Source: Sinomicrobium weinanense (GTDB lineage: Bacteria; Bacteroidota; Bacteroidia; Flavobacteriales; Flavobacteriaceae). From it: a DNA stretch of 64,000 nucleotides. Where the stretch lies: assembly GCF_018863395.1 (NCBI RefSeq), contig NZ_JAHKRR010000003.1, forward strand, positions 372,001 to 436,000. The letters are read 5' to 3'. Each line of letters starts with the position of its first letter. Position 1 is the first letter of the stretch. A program made the translations under genes and the position numbers. This document shows positions 43,696-51,780 of the stretch, piece by piece. The notes beneath the pieces were generated by a model that did no database searches, was not told the DNA's origin, and saw only the letters and a program-made list of their open reading frames with translations.

Positions 43696-44469
43696 TTACG
43701 AAATCGTAAACCTGTCCCTGTCTTCCAGAAACCGGAGTTTATTGCGATAGTGCGTTATCTTTTCACGTTCCAGCGTAGCGTAAATGATCTCTTCCCGGTC
43801 AGAAAATGCGATCTCTTCGCCCAGGACTCCGTAAACAGCTGAATGACCAGGGTATTTGTGTCCGTTCTGGTCCTGGCCTACCCGGTTTACACCCAGGCAA
43901 TAGCACAGGTTTTCCACAGCTCTTGCCCGCAACAGCGTGTCCCAGGCACTTATTCTCGGCAAAGGCCAGTTGGCAACGAAAAGCAGGGCATCATAGGCTT
44001 CCGTATTCCTTGCCCACACCGGAAAACGCAGGTCGTAACAGATCATCGGGCAGAGTTTCCATCCTTTGTATTCCACGATAAGGCGTTTTTTTCCGGTATC
44101 ATACACCTTGTCTTCTCCGGCCAGCGTAAAGGTATGCCTCTTGTCGTAATATTCCACTTTCCCGTCCGGATGTGCAAACAACAAGCGGTTGTAACATTTC
44201 CCGTTTTCTGTTATAACCACACTTCCGGTAATTGCCACATCACTGGCCATTGCCACTTCCCTGATCCAAGTCAGGGTTTTTCCTTCCATGTTTTCGGCCA
44301 CCCGTTCGGGATGCATGGTAAAACCGGAGGTAAACATTTCGGGCAATACAGCCAGGTTGGTATCTTCCTCCAGCTCTTCTATTTTTTTCTGCAGTACTTT
44401 CCTGTTCGCTTCAGGGTCTTCCCAGGTCAAGGGAGTTTGTATAAGTGCTGTTTTGATATGCGCATTCAT
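43696..44469 (-). CDS. nitrilase-superfamily omega-amidase-like hydrolase (YafV/NIT2-like)
   Basis: The 257-residue enzyme has the Glu-Lys-Cys catalytic triad of carbon-nitrogen hydrolases: E in VLPEMFTSGF, K in YYDKRHTFTLAGED and C in MICYDLRFP. The spacing and sequence match YafV/omega-amidases, which hydrolyse 2-oxoglutaramate or repair deaminated glutathione. It is convergent with the Ig-like lipoprotein gene (9 bases apart). Confidence 0.87.
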   Translation of the reverse strand: MNAHIKTALIQTPLTWEDPEANRKVLQKKIEELEEDTNLAVLPEMFTSGFTMHPERVAENMEGKTLTWIREVAMASDVAITGSVVITENGKCYNRLLFAHPDGKVEYYDKRHTFTLAGEDKVYDTGKKRLIVEYKGWKLCPMICYDLRFPVWARNTEAYDALLFVANWPLPRISAWDTLLRARAVENLCYCLGVNRVGQDQNGHKYPGHSAVYGVLGEEIAFSDREEIIYATLEREKITHYRNKLRFLEDRDRFTIS

Positions 44470-44603
44470 AAATAAAACTGTTCTTCATAATACAACCCCA
44501 AGTTACAACAATCTTTCATCTCAATGAATGATAGTTTTCCGTATTTTCGATACCGAAACATCATCATTCCCCTTTTTTTAATATCGAAATAATTCCAACT
44601 CCT

Positions 44604-45149
44604 TTATTTTCTATTAGTTTTGAAGCCGACCCGGGGACGGGGTACGGGGTTTTCCTTCTTCTCTATGAGTTCGTCCAAATAACTAAACACCAGTTCTATA
44701 TTCTTGCTATGGCTGGACAGCTTTTTCTTGATCTCCTCGATCTCCAGTTTTAGATTTACAGTATCGGTCAAAGCCTGCCGGAGTTTGGTAAAAACCCGGA
44801 TAATCCGGATATTCACTTTAATGGCCGTAGGACTGTTCAATACGCTCGATAGCATAGCTACTCCCTGTTCGGTAAAACAAAACGGGACATAGCGCAAGCC
44901 CATCTTATCAGAAGAATTGGAGGTACCAAATTGGCACCTCCAATTTTCGAACTCTTCCTTTGTCATTTCGAACATAAAATCCTCAGGAAAGCGGTCCATA
45001 TTCCTTCTTACCTGTCGCTTCAATTGCTTGGTATCTATATCGTAAAGCCCGGACAGATCCCTGTCCAGCATTACTTTTTGCCCCCTAATAAAATAGATCT
45101 TGCTAATTACTACTTCCTCCAAAATGCTTAGTTCTTGTTTTTTACTCAT
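44604..45149 (-). CDS. ORF6N-domain DNA-binding protein, copy 1
   Basis: The 181-residue protein begins with the ORF6N domain (about 10-95): EEVVISKIYFIRGQKVMLDRDL, RRNMDRFPEDFMF and FCFTEQGVAMLSSVLNS. A C-terminal coiled-coil-like segment follows (LKLEIEEIKKKLSSHSKNIE). ORF6N/KilA-N-type proteins come from phages but are common in Bacteroidota chromosomes. It is a tandem paralogue of the gene at 45215, with most change in the N-terminal helix (SGLYDIDTKQLKRQVRR). Its coding sequence contains a 31-bp near-palindrome. Confidence 0.87.
   Translation of the reverse strand: MSKKQELSILEEVVISKIYFIRGQKVMLDRDLSGLYDIDTKQLKRQVRRNMDRFPEDFMFEMTKEEFENWRCQFGTSNSSDKMGLRYVPFCFTEQGVAMLSSVLNSPTAIKVNIRIIRVFTKLRQALTDTVNLKLEIEEIKKKLSSHSKNIELVFSYLDELIEKKENPVPRPRVGFKTNRK
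44915..44945. repeat. 31-bp near-palindrome inside ORF6N copy 1
   Basis: The arms AATTGGAGGT (44915-44924) and ACCTCCAATT (44936-44945) are perfectly complementary, and the inner CCAA-A-TTGG (44926-44934) continues the symmetry; 14 of 15 pairs match. It encodes WRCQFGTSN on the minus strand. Confidence 0.85.
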
Positions 45150-45214
45150 ATCACTTTTCTTTATCTTGCCCCTAACCTGCTTATTATTTATGGATATGCA
45201 AGATGTTTTGATGA

Positions 45215-45757
45215 CTAATCCCTACCGGCTTTGAAACCAACCCGGGGACGGAAGGTGGCATTTTCTTTTTTCTCCATGAGTTCGTCCAGGTAGCTAAAGA
45301 CCAACCCTATGTTCTTGCTTTGGTTGGATAACTTTTTCTTGATCTCTTCGATCTCCAGTTTTAGGCTTAAGGTGTCGGTCAAATTCTGCCGGAGTTTTGT
45401 AAAAACCCGAATAATTCTGATATTCACAGCTATGGCACGGTCACTGTTCAATATACAGGATAGCATTGTCACCCCTTGTTCGGTAAAACAAAAAGGTGCA
45501 TAACGCAAGCCTTTCTGGTCAGCTTTGGAGGTCACAAATTGTGACCTCCAACTTTCAAACTCTGCTTTGGTCATTTTAAACATAAAATCCTCCGGGAAAC
45601 GTTTCATATTTCTTTTCACAGCTTGTTTTAACACTCTGGTCTCCACTCCATAAAGTGCAGCCAGATCCCGGTCCAACATTACTTTCTGATCTCTTATGAA
45701 GTAGATCTTGCCGATTACTACTTCATCCGGAATGCTTAATTCTTGCTCTTTGCTCAT
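45215..45757 (-). CDS. ORF6N-domain DNA-binding protein, copy 2
   Basis: The 180-residue tandem paralogue of the preceding gene is about two-thirds identical. The ends (VFSYLDEL.EKKEN..., PRVGFK) are nearly the same, while the N-terminal helix (AALYGVETRVLKQAVKR) and the segment WRSQFVTSKADQ differ. It has the same ORF6N and coiled-coil layout. It lies 65 bases upstream of copy 1 and 11 bases past the DUF5689 stop. It holds a perfect 27-bp palindrome at the site matching copy 1. Confidence 0.87.
   Translation of the reverse strand: MSKEQELSIPDEVVIGKIYFIRDQKVMLDRDLAALYGVETRVLKQAVKRNMKRFPEDFMFKMTKAEFESWRSQFVTSKADQKGLRYAPFCFTEQGVTMLSCILNSDRAIAVNIRIIRVFTKLRQNLTDTLSLKLEIEEIKKKLSNQSKNIGLVFSYLDELMEKKENATFRPRVGFKAGRD
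45525..45551. repeat. 27-bp perfect palindrome inside ORF6N copy 2
   Basis: TTGGAGGTCACAA (45525-45537) and TTGTGACCTCCAA (45539-45551) are perfect inverted repeats around a single A. It encodes WRSQFVTSK on the minus strand and matches the place of the copy 1 palindrome, but with different, compensating inner bases. Confidence 0.88.
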
Positions 45758-45768
45758 ACCATTTTTCT

Positions 45769-47736
45769 CTATCTTATGCCTAACCCGCTAATATTGTCCT
45801 GAGGGTATTCTTCCCATTCATTTTCATTATACGAAATGTTGGGTACAGAAATATCCGTTTTCCTGCGGAGTGTTTTATCCACCCCCCAATTCTCCCCTCC
45901 CGGAATGCCCATGTGATCAATGATGTTGTTGTTTTTCATTAATACGACCTGGTCGTTTCCATTAAATCCAAGGGCGCTACCATGTGTATCCGTAATTTCT
46001 CCCTGAAATATTTCTGCCCTTGAATGCGCATATACTGCAATTTCACCGGGAGCAATGTTCCCCGAGAGGTTTAAAGTGTATTCGTAATTTCCGTCCCCGT
46101 CATAATCCCTGCCCAGGACATAGCCACTCATATCGATATTTACATCGGCAGCATTATAGATCTCTATGTATTTGTTATAACCTGAACCTTCCGCATATTC
46201 CGTGATCATCAGGTTGGTTCCGCCCAGGCAATCTTCATAGTCTTCTGTAAAATAAATATCATCCGGATTCCTTATTCGCAAATGATATTCATTCTTGTTT
46301 TTGGATATGATCCCCGTAATGCTTCCCTTTTTGCTACTTACCGTATCCCCGGCAAAGACCGCTTCTTCCCGGGTAAACATTTTTAATTCATCTGTACAGT
46401 CGGTAAGTGTCTGAATACCGGAATAAGTGACACCCGGGGTTTCGAACTGTATATTCCCTATCGTCACCAGCCTGCTCTCATAGACATTAAGGCTATCGGA
46501 CAGGGATATACTTTCCGGTTCCGGCAGTGTTCCAGGTACTGCGGATATTATATTTTCAGGGGGAATGTTCTTTATGTAGAGGAGGTCATTTATTTCTTCC
46601 AAAGTAGTATTTAAAAGTGTGAGCTCCACCTCATCTCCAAGATCGAGCGCGTGTTCTGAAGTAAATTCACAGACGATTCCCGAAGTTTTGTCCTGTATGA
46701 CGGCGGTGAGACTGTCTGTATTTTTAAAATTCCGGTCCGATATCACCGTGGCCCTGACCTTTATATTTTCAGAAATATTCACAGCTTTTCCCTGGTACAT
46801 CGCCCTGACATAACCCAATGTAGCATTTGCACCGGGTGGATTGCAGGAATAAACCACTCCGCCACAACGCCCATCATTCAGTTTTATATCGTTCGTGTCG
46901 CGGATGATTAACTGGTATTTGTTATTGTATTTACCCAATACCGCTGTGACCGTTCCGTTTCCCCGCGGTAGTATTTCCGGCTGAAAATCGGCATATCCAC
47001 TGTTACGAAGAATGATTTCCTGTTCATTGCAATCCCTTAGTACCCTGTCTGTACCATTTTCTCCGGCTACGGCATAGGGTTGACACATATCTTCGGGGGA
47101 TATTTCCATATTATTGAGTTGAATCAGGGTATTTATCATTTCATCATTCAAGGCTTCTATGGTGGTCATTTCCGGGACAATTTCTCCCGGCTCGTCACAG
47201 GACACAAAAATATGTTCGTTCACCTGCGAAGCCGGGAGCCTGCCTACGGAAAGGGTGCCTCCTGCATTGGTAAACACTCCGCCCGCCTTAAACACTCCCC
47301 GGCTTTTTCCGAGGTACATTCCCTTTAACCGGATAAGCACTTTTTTCCCTACGGGATAAAGAAGGTGGTAATCTCTCACATCAATATCAACCTGAAAACC
47401 TTCCTTCGGGTGTTCCGGTTGATCCTGGAGGTGCAGCGTACCGTAGAAGTTGCCTGTTTTATCATTGGAAATGACATATCCTTCAATGATAAGGTCTTCT
47501 GTGATCCGGATCACTTCGTCTTTGTACAATTCCCTGATCCCGGCAAAAGTAGTATTGGCCTTTAAACTGTCTTCCTCACAGGAGGTTGCCGGGGCTTTGT
47601 AAGTATTATCTATACATCCCGATATTAAAATAGTAGCGATCACTGATAATTTTATCCAGGCCCGACATAAATAAGCCCTTCCGGATGACATGTGCCCAGG
47701 GCAAATGAACATAATATATTCGCTTAACTTTTTCAT
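45769..47736 (-). CDS. DUF5689-type lipoprotein with C-terminal lamin-tail-like domain
   Basis: The 655-residue protein has a long N-terminus and lipobox ILISGC, two DUF5689-like OB-fold modules (about 50-260 and 290-480, with VIRITEDLIIEGYVISNDKTGNF and KYQLIIRDTNDIKLND), and a C-terminal domain (about 490-620, MITEYAEGSGYNKYIEIYNA) of lamin-tail type. Later starts (Met9, Met16) would still leave a signal. It is 1 base from the TonB receptor gene. Such lipoproteins occur with nuclease-family proteins and TonB receptors; the role is probably surface nucleic-acid or phosphate scavenging. Confidence 0.78.
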   Translation of the reverse strand: MKKLSEYIMFICPGHMSSGRAYLCRAWIKLSVIATILISGCIDNTYKAPATSCEEDSLKANTTFAGIRELYKDEVIRITEDLIIEGYVISNDKTGNFYGTLHLQDQPEHPKEGFQVDIDVRDYHLLYPVGKKVLIRLKGMYLGKSRGVFKAGGVFTNAGGTLSVGRLPASQVNEHIFVSCDEPGEIVPEMTTIEALNDEMINTLIQLNNMEISPEDMCQPYAVAGENGTDRVLRDCNEQEIILRNSGYADFQPEILPRGNGTVTAVLGKYNNKYQLIIRDTNDIKLNDGRCGGVVYSCNPPGANATLGYVRAMYQGKAVNISENIKVRATVISDRNFKNTDSLTAVIQDKTSGIVCEFTSEHALDLGDEVELTLLNTTLEEINDLLYIKNIPPENIISAVPGTLPEPESISLSDSLNVYESRLVTIGNIQFETPGVTYSGIQTLTDCTDELKMFTREEAVFAGDTVSSKKGSITGIISKNKNEYHLRIRNPDDIYFTEDYEDCLGGTNLMITEYAEGSGYNKYIEIYNAADVNIDMSGYVLGRDYDGDGNYEYTLNLSGNIAPGEIAVYAHSRAEIFQGEITDTHGSALGFNGNDQVVLMKNNNIIDHMGIPGGENWGVDKTLRRKTDISVPNISYNENEWEEYPQDNISGLGIR

Positions 47737-47737
47737 T

Positions 47738-50485
47738 TTAAAAACTAACTGCGATATTCAAAAAGTAAGTCCTTCCGAAACCATACCAGTATTTCGGACC
47801 AAAAGAAGGCATTCCCCGGGCCATGTCTGAAGATAATTGTCCGAAATTGCCGTTACGGCTTTGTTCGTAGCCCCCGGTCCGGTATACCTGGTCGAACACA
47901 TTGTTTACGCTGATAAAAACGCCTATATACTTGCCGTCGATCAGCCATGATTTTCCCCCGGTGAGGTTCAGCAGGTAAAAATTGTCGAGTTTTTCCTGTT
48001 TTAGTAAAGCGGCCACGGCATCTTCTGTTGCTCCTGGAAAAGGTTCGCCCGTATCGGGATCTGTATAAAAACTGTCGGTACGGGTAATGATGGATATATC
48101 CGCATAATTCTCCGCGAGATGGTTTGCGGTCATCCCCACCCACCAATAGCCGGGATCCCTGTATTCTATTCCGAAGGAATAAGCCTGTTGCGGTCCAGTG
48201 GCCAAATTGTAATCCTTTATGGAAGTCTCTCCGAGATTGAGGAACCCTTCAGGGTTTATAAGGTCTTCTTCCCTTCCTGCCGTATCGAAGTTGATAGCAA
48301 CGTCTGCATTGCCAGTATAAGTGAATTCCCCATAGGCCGCTACGGCGCTGAGCTTCACTTCCGGAGAGGCCTGATATGATATTCCCAGTTCCCCGCCCAG
48401 GTGTCGTTTTTCAATGCCTGTCACTGTTTCCTGCACAAAATCGCTCCCCACTCCTGCATCTACATAAAAGAAGTTCACATCGGTCACATCCCCGAACCGG
48501 GTGTAATAGCCGTTCAGTTTTACCTTCAGTTCAGGAAATCGCAAGAGATAAGAGACTTCTCCGGAGGCCATAGTTTCGGAAGTGATCCCTTTTACGGCCT
48601 CATTGTTTTCCCTTGGGTTTACAAAAGCGTTTTGAAGAGTGGGCGCCCGTGAGATATAGCCCCCATTGACATGAACGATATGCCTTCCGGTTATGTAATA
48701 ACCTATTCCTCCTTTCACTGCGTAATCGGAAAACCGGAGCTCCTTACTTTTTCCCAGTGAATTCTCTCCAAAGCGTTCATTCAGAAAATGCCCCTCTCTT
48801 TGATAACGGGTCAATCCCAGGCTCCCTGCCAGGAAGGCTTTCCATTTTTTACGCCCGGCCTTTAACTGCACAAAACCTTGTGCGTGTCCGGCATTTATGG
48901 TGTAGTCATAATTGAATTTATCTCCTTTGTGCTTTGCGGGATCACCGTTCAGGTCGTTCGCCGTATCGGTAAACGGGTCTTTATCTTCGTGATATTCACC
49001 GCCGAGCAGGTCCCTGATATATGCGTAGTTTTCCGAAGTGAGTGTCCTGTAAGTGGCTCCGGCATCTACAGTTACCGAACTGCTTAAACGTATATTGGCC
49101 GTGGTATTGAGTGTAAGCTGCGTATCACGGGCAGTATCGTCATACAGGATATAGGCACTTTTGCCTTCCTGAAAAGGATTTGTATTGGCAAGGTAGAGCG
49201 TATTCCAGTCTATTTGCGGATTTTCCCTAAAACCTTCCCGGGCCAGGTTGGCGCTTTCAAAGTTGGCACCTGACGGACTGTTGATGTAAAACCCCGGTAA
49301 ATAACGATAATACACCGGGTCGGGATTGGGAGCATTATAATAGCCCAGCCTGCCCCTGCTGTATTTTCCCGATTGCCACGCCGCTCCTGCGGATAAGCGG
49401 AAATTGCTCCCTTCGTAAAAGTAAGACAACACTGCCATGGGTTCTTCTATACGTCGTTCCCTGGAATTCCTGATCTTCCCGTCCTGCTTTCCCCAATAGG
49501 GGTTGTACGTTCTCCCTGCCAGTTCAAACACTTCTTCGGTGACCGCAGCCGAACTGCCCCGTCGGTTCGGAGCAAAGATGCCCATAAGTTGGATGCTGTT
49601 TTTGTCGTTAAACTTGTATTCCACCGCACCAAAAAGGGACCAGGCGTCATACAGGGTCCCGTCCATATAGGCTTCCTCTGCCCATCGGCGGGAAGCCGAA
49701 ACACTATAAGCCAGCCCGTTTTTACCCAGCCCTGAGCTATATGTAGCCATAAACCGGCCATTGTAGAACCGGTTGGATGCCGAGGCTGATACCCGGAGGC
49801 CCGGCCTGTATTCCGAGGCTCTCATACTGATATTGGTACTTCCCATCACTCCGCCAAAATGATAGGGAGAGGCAGATAGTCCGAAAGAGAGTTCCTGGTT
49901 TCTCGTCACATCATTCAATCCTCCCCAGTTATTCCATTGTGGCCTGCCGTTGAATATTTTGTTCATGGGGATGCCGTTTATCATCACGATCCCTTCCCTG
50001 GAATCATATCCTCTTACCTTAAAAAAGGCCTGACTCAGATCAAAGGCGGCCCTTTGCAGGTAAACATCCCTGGCGGCCTGCAATATCCCGGAAGCCACAT
50101 CCGCTCCACTTTCATCATCGGCCAGATCGTTTTCGGTTATGATTATGGGGTTTTCCGAAAGGCCCCGGGCCATGTCCGGTTCCATGAAGATATCCCCCAG
50201 GTATACATTTGCGCTGTCTGTGATCGCCACCGGAAGTGTTTTGGAAAGGTATCCGTCGGCGCTTATATGTAAATAAATATGTCCCGGAGACAACCCGCTG
50301 AGGGCAAATTTACCGGTGGTTCCGCTACGCTGCCTTAGTGCGGTTCCTTCGATCCGGATATTGACGCCCTTCAGCGGGGCCCGGGTATGCAGATCCATAA
50401 CCCTGCCTGTGATCTTCGGAAGGGTTTGAGCGAAACTATAATGTATGTAGGGTAAAAGAAAAAACAGAAGTAATTTTTGTTTCAT
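47738..50485 (-). CDS. TonB-dependent receptor with carboxypeptidase-regulatory-like domain
   Basis: The 915-residue receptor has a signal peptide (HYSFAQ), a CarboxypepD-like domain (about 22-100, ITGRVMDLHTRAPLKGVNIRIEG), a plug domain and a barrel ending FLNIAVSF. It is not of the SusC type and lacks a SusD partner. It is followed by the DUF5689 lipoprotein gene and faces a secreted nuclease-family gene, so uptake of nucleic-acid products is a possibility. Its leader holds a terminator-like hairpin. Confidence 0.9.
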   Translation of the reverse strand: MKQKLLLFFLLPYIHYSFAQTLPKITGRVMDLHTRAPLKGVNIRIEGTALRQRSGTTGKFALSGLSPGHIYLHISADGYLSKTLPVAITDSANVYLGDIFMEPDMARGLSENPIIITENDLADDESGADVASGILQAARDVYLQRAAFDLSQAFFKVRGYDSREGIVMINGIPMNKIFNGRPQWNNWGGLNDVTRNQELSFGLSASPYHFGGVMGSTNISMRASEYRPGLRVSASASNRFYNGRFMATYSSGLGKNGLAYSVSASRRWAEEAYMDGTLYDAWSLFGAVEYKFNDKNSIQLMGIFAPNRRGSSAAVTEEVFELAGRTYNPYWGKQDGKIRNSRERRIEEPMAVLSYFYEGSNFRLSAGAAWQSGKYSRGRLGYYNAPNPDPVYYRYLPGFYINSPSGANFESANLAREGFRENPQIDWNTLYLANTNPFQEGKSAYILYDDTARDTQLTLNTTANIRLSSSVTVDAGATYRTLTSENYAYIRDLLGGEYHEDKDPFTDTANDLNGDPAKHKGDKFNYDYTINAGHAQGFVQLKAGRKKWKAFLAGSLGLTRYQREGHFLNERFGENSLGKSKELRFSDYAVKGGIGYYITGRHIVHVNGGYISRAPTLQNAFVNPRENNEAVKGITSETMASGEVSYLLRFPELKVKLNGYYTRFGDVTDVNFFYVDAGVGSDFVQETVTGIEKRHLGGELGISYQASPEVKLSAVAAYGEFTYTGNADVAINFDTAGREEDLINPEGFLNLGETSIKDYNLATGPQQAYSFGIEYRDPGYWWVGMTANHLAENYADISIITRTDSFYTDPDTGEPFPGATEDAVAALLKQEKLDNFYLLNLTGGKSWLIDGKYIGVFISVNNVFDQVYRTGGYEQSRNGNFGQLSSDMARGMPSFGPKYWYGFGRTYFLNIAVSF

Positions 50486-50554
50486 ATATACCGGTTTAAG
50501 AAGGGATCAGTATTTAAAATATCTATTATATAGTTTTACACCCCGAAATAAAAA

Positions 50555-50601
50555 GGGTCCCAATTTTCCGGAATAAAATTTTTCTATAATTGTGGGAACC
50601 C
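50555..50601 (-). promoter_or_regulatory. terminator-like hairpin in the TonB receptor leader
   Basis: On the minus strand the arms GGGTTCCCACAATT (50601-50588) and AATTGGGACCC (50565-50555) pair with small bulges and are followed by TTTTTAT. It lies 70 bases before the receptor ATG, so it could be an attenuator. A nearby GTAC-CCTCG-GTAC palindrome (50611-50623) could be a binding site. The spacer between the divergent genes is 217 bases. Confidence 0.45.
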
Positions 50602-50702
50602 CTGAAAATAGTACCCTCGGTACGTTTTAAAATTTTTATACCCTTTTCTTATGGCAAATACTTCGTTATATTTCTCCTGATTTCAGCCAATAACTTTCCC
50701 CG

Positions 50703-51743
50703 ATGATAAAATATATCCTTCTCTGCTTTCTGATGTATATCATCCCCCGTTCCATCCCGGCACAAAAGAGGTATTCCGTAAAGACCATTGCTTTCTACAA
50801 TGTGGAAAATCTTTTCGATACCATTCACAGTTCCGACAGTGATAAAGAAAGAACCCCTTCAGGCTCCTACAAATGGACCTCAGAACGTTATATGGACAAA
50901 ACAACGAAACTGGCCCGGGTTATTTCCCGAATAGGGATGGAGACTACGGGTACTGCACCGGACATCGTGGGCCTGGCCGAGATAGAGAACGGTATCATAC
51001 TCCGCGACCTGATCAATGACAAAGCTCTGAGAGCATACAACTACGGTATTGTCCATTTCGATTCCCCGGATCACAGGGGGATTGACGTAGCCTTTTTGTA
51101 CAAGAGAAGTACTTTTACCCCTATTCACTTTAAAAACATTCCGCTGAAAATACATAATGAAGAAGGGTACAGGATATATACCAGGGACCAGCTATTGGTA
51201 ACGGGCATTCTCGACGGAGAACCATTCCATTTTATCGTAAACCACTGGCCTTCCCGCTACGGCGGTGAGAAAAGAAGCAGGCCAAACCGGCTGGCAGCGG
51301 CAGAACTCAACAAACAGCTCATCGATTCCCTGCAATTGCACAATCCGGGAGCAAAGATCGTAAGCATGGGAGACCTGAACGACGACCCTTCGGATGCAAG
51401 CCTGAAAAAGACCCTGAAAGCCCGGGGAAAGAAATCCGAAACAGGTCCGGGAGAGCTTTTTAACCCCATGGAAGAAATGGCCTCAAAAGGGCTGGGCACC
51501 CTGGCACACAGGGATCGATGGCATTTGTTTGACCAGATCTTCTTTACCGCAGAACTCCTGGATGAAAATAAGTCGTCATACCGGTACTGGAAAGCCGGTA
51601 TTTTCAACAAACACTACCTCATTACGCCTTCCGGCCCGTATAAGGGCTACCCGTTAAGAAGTTATACCAACGGACGGTATTCCGGCGGGTACAGCGATCA
51701 TTTCCCGGTCTACATCTACCTTGTAAAGCAGGTAAATCCGTAG
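50703..51743 (+). CDS. secreted endonuclease/exonuclease/phosphatase-family protein
   Basis: The 346-residue protein has a signal peptide (RSIPAQ) and the EEP fold: N in FYNVENLFDT, catalytic Glu in GLAEIENG, HWPSR, MGDLNDDP and C-terminal YSDHFPVYI. These residues match metal-dependent DNase I-like nucleases or phosphatases. It is divergent from the TonB receptor-DUF5689 pair and likely works with them outside the cytoplasm. Confidence 0.87.
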   Translation: MIKYILLCFLMYIIPRSIPAQKRYSVKTIAFYNVENLFDTIHSSDSDKERTPSGSYKWTSERYMDKTTKLARVISRIGMETTGTAPDIVGLAEIENGIILRDLINDKALRAYNYGIVHFDSPDHRGIDVAFLYKRSTFTPIHFKNIPLKIHNEEGYRIYTRDQLLVTGILDGEPFHFIVNHWPSRYGGEKRSRPNRLAAAELNKQLIDSLQLHNPGAKIVSMGDLNDDPSDASLKKTLKARGKKSETGPGELFNPMEEMASKGLGTLAHRDRWHLFDQIFFTAELLDENKSSYRYWKAGIFNKHYLITPSGPYKGYPLRSYTNGRYSGGYSDHFPVYIYLVKQVNP

Positions 51744-51780
51744 CAAAGGAAGCCGAAAAGCTCCTTTTTGTATTGGTGGA

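Noticed and set aside
44604-45757. Prophage remnant around the ORF6N genes
   Set aside because: No integrase, structural or lysis genes are near; flanking genes are ordinary chromosomal genes.
50486-50702. Cobalamin riboswitch in front of the TonB receptor
   Set aside because: The leader is too short and lacks the B12-box type core; only a simple terminator-like hairpin is visible.
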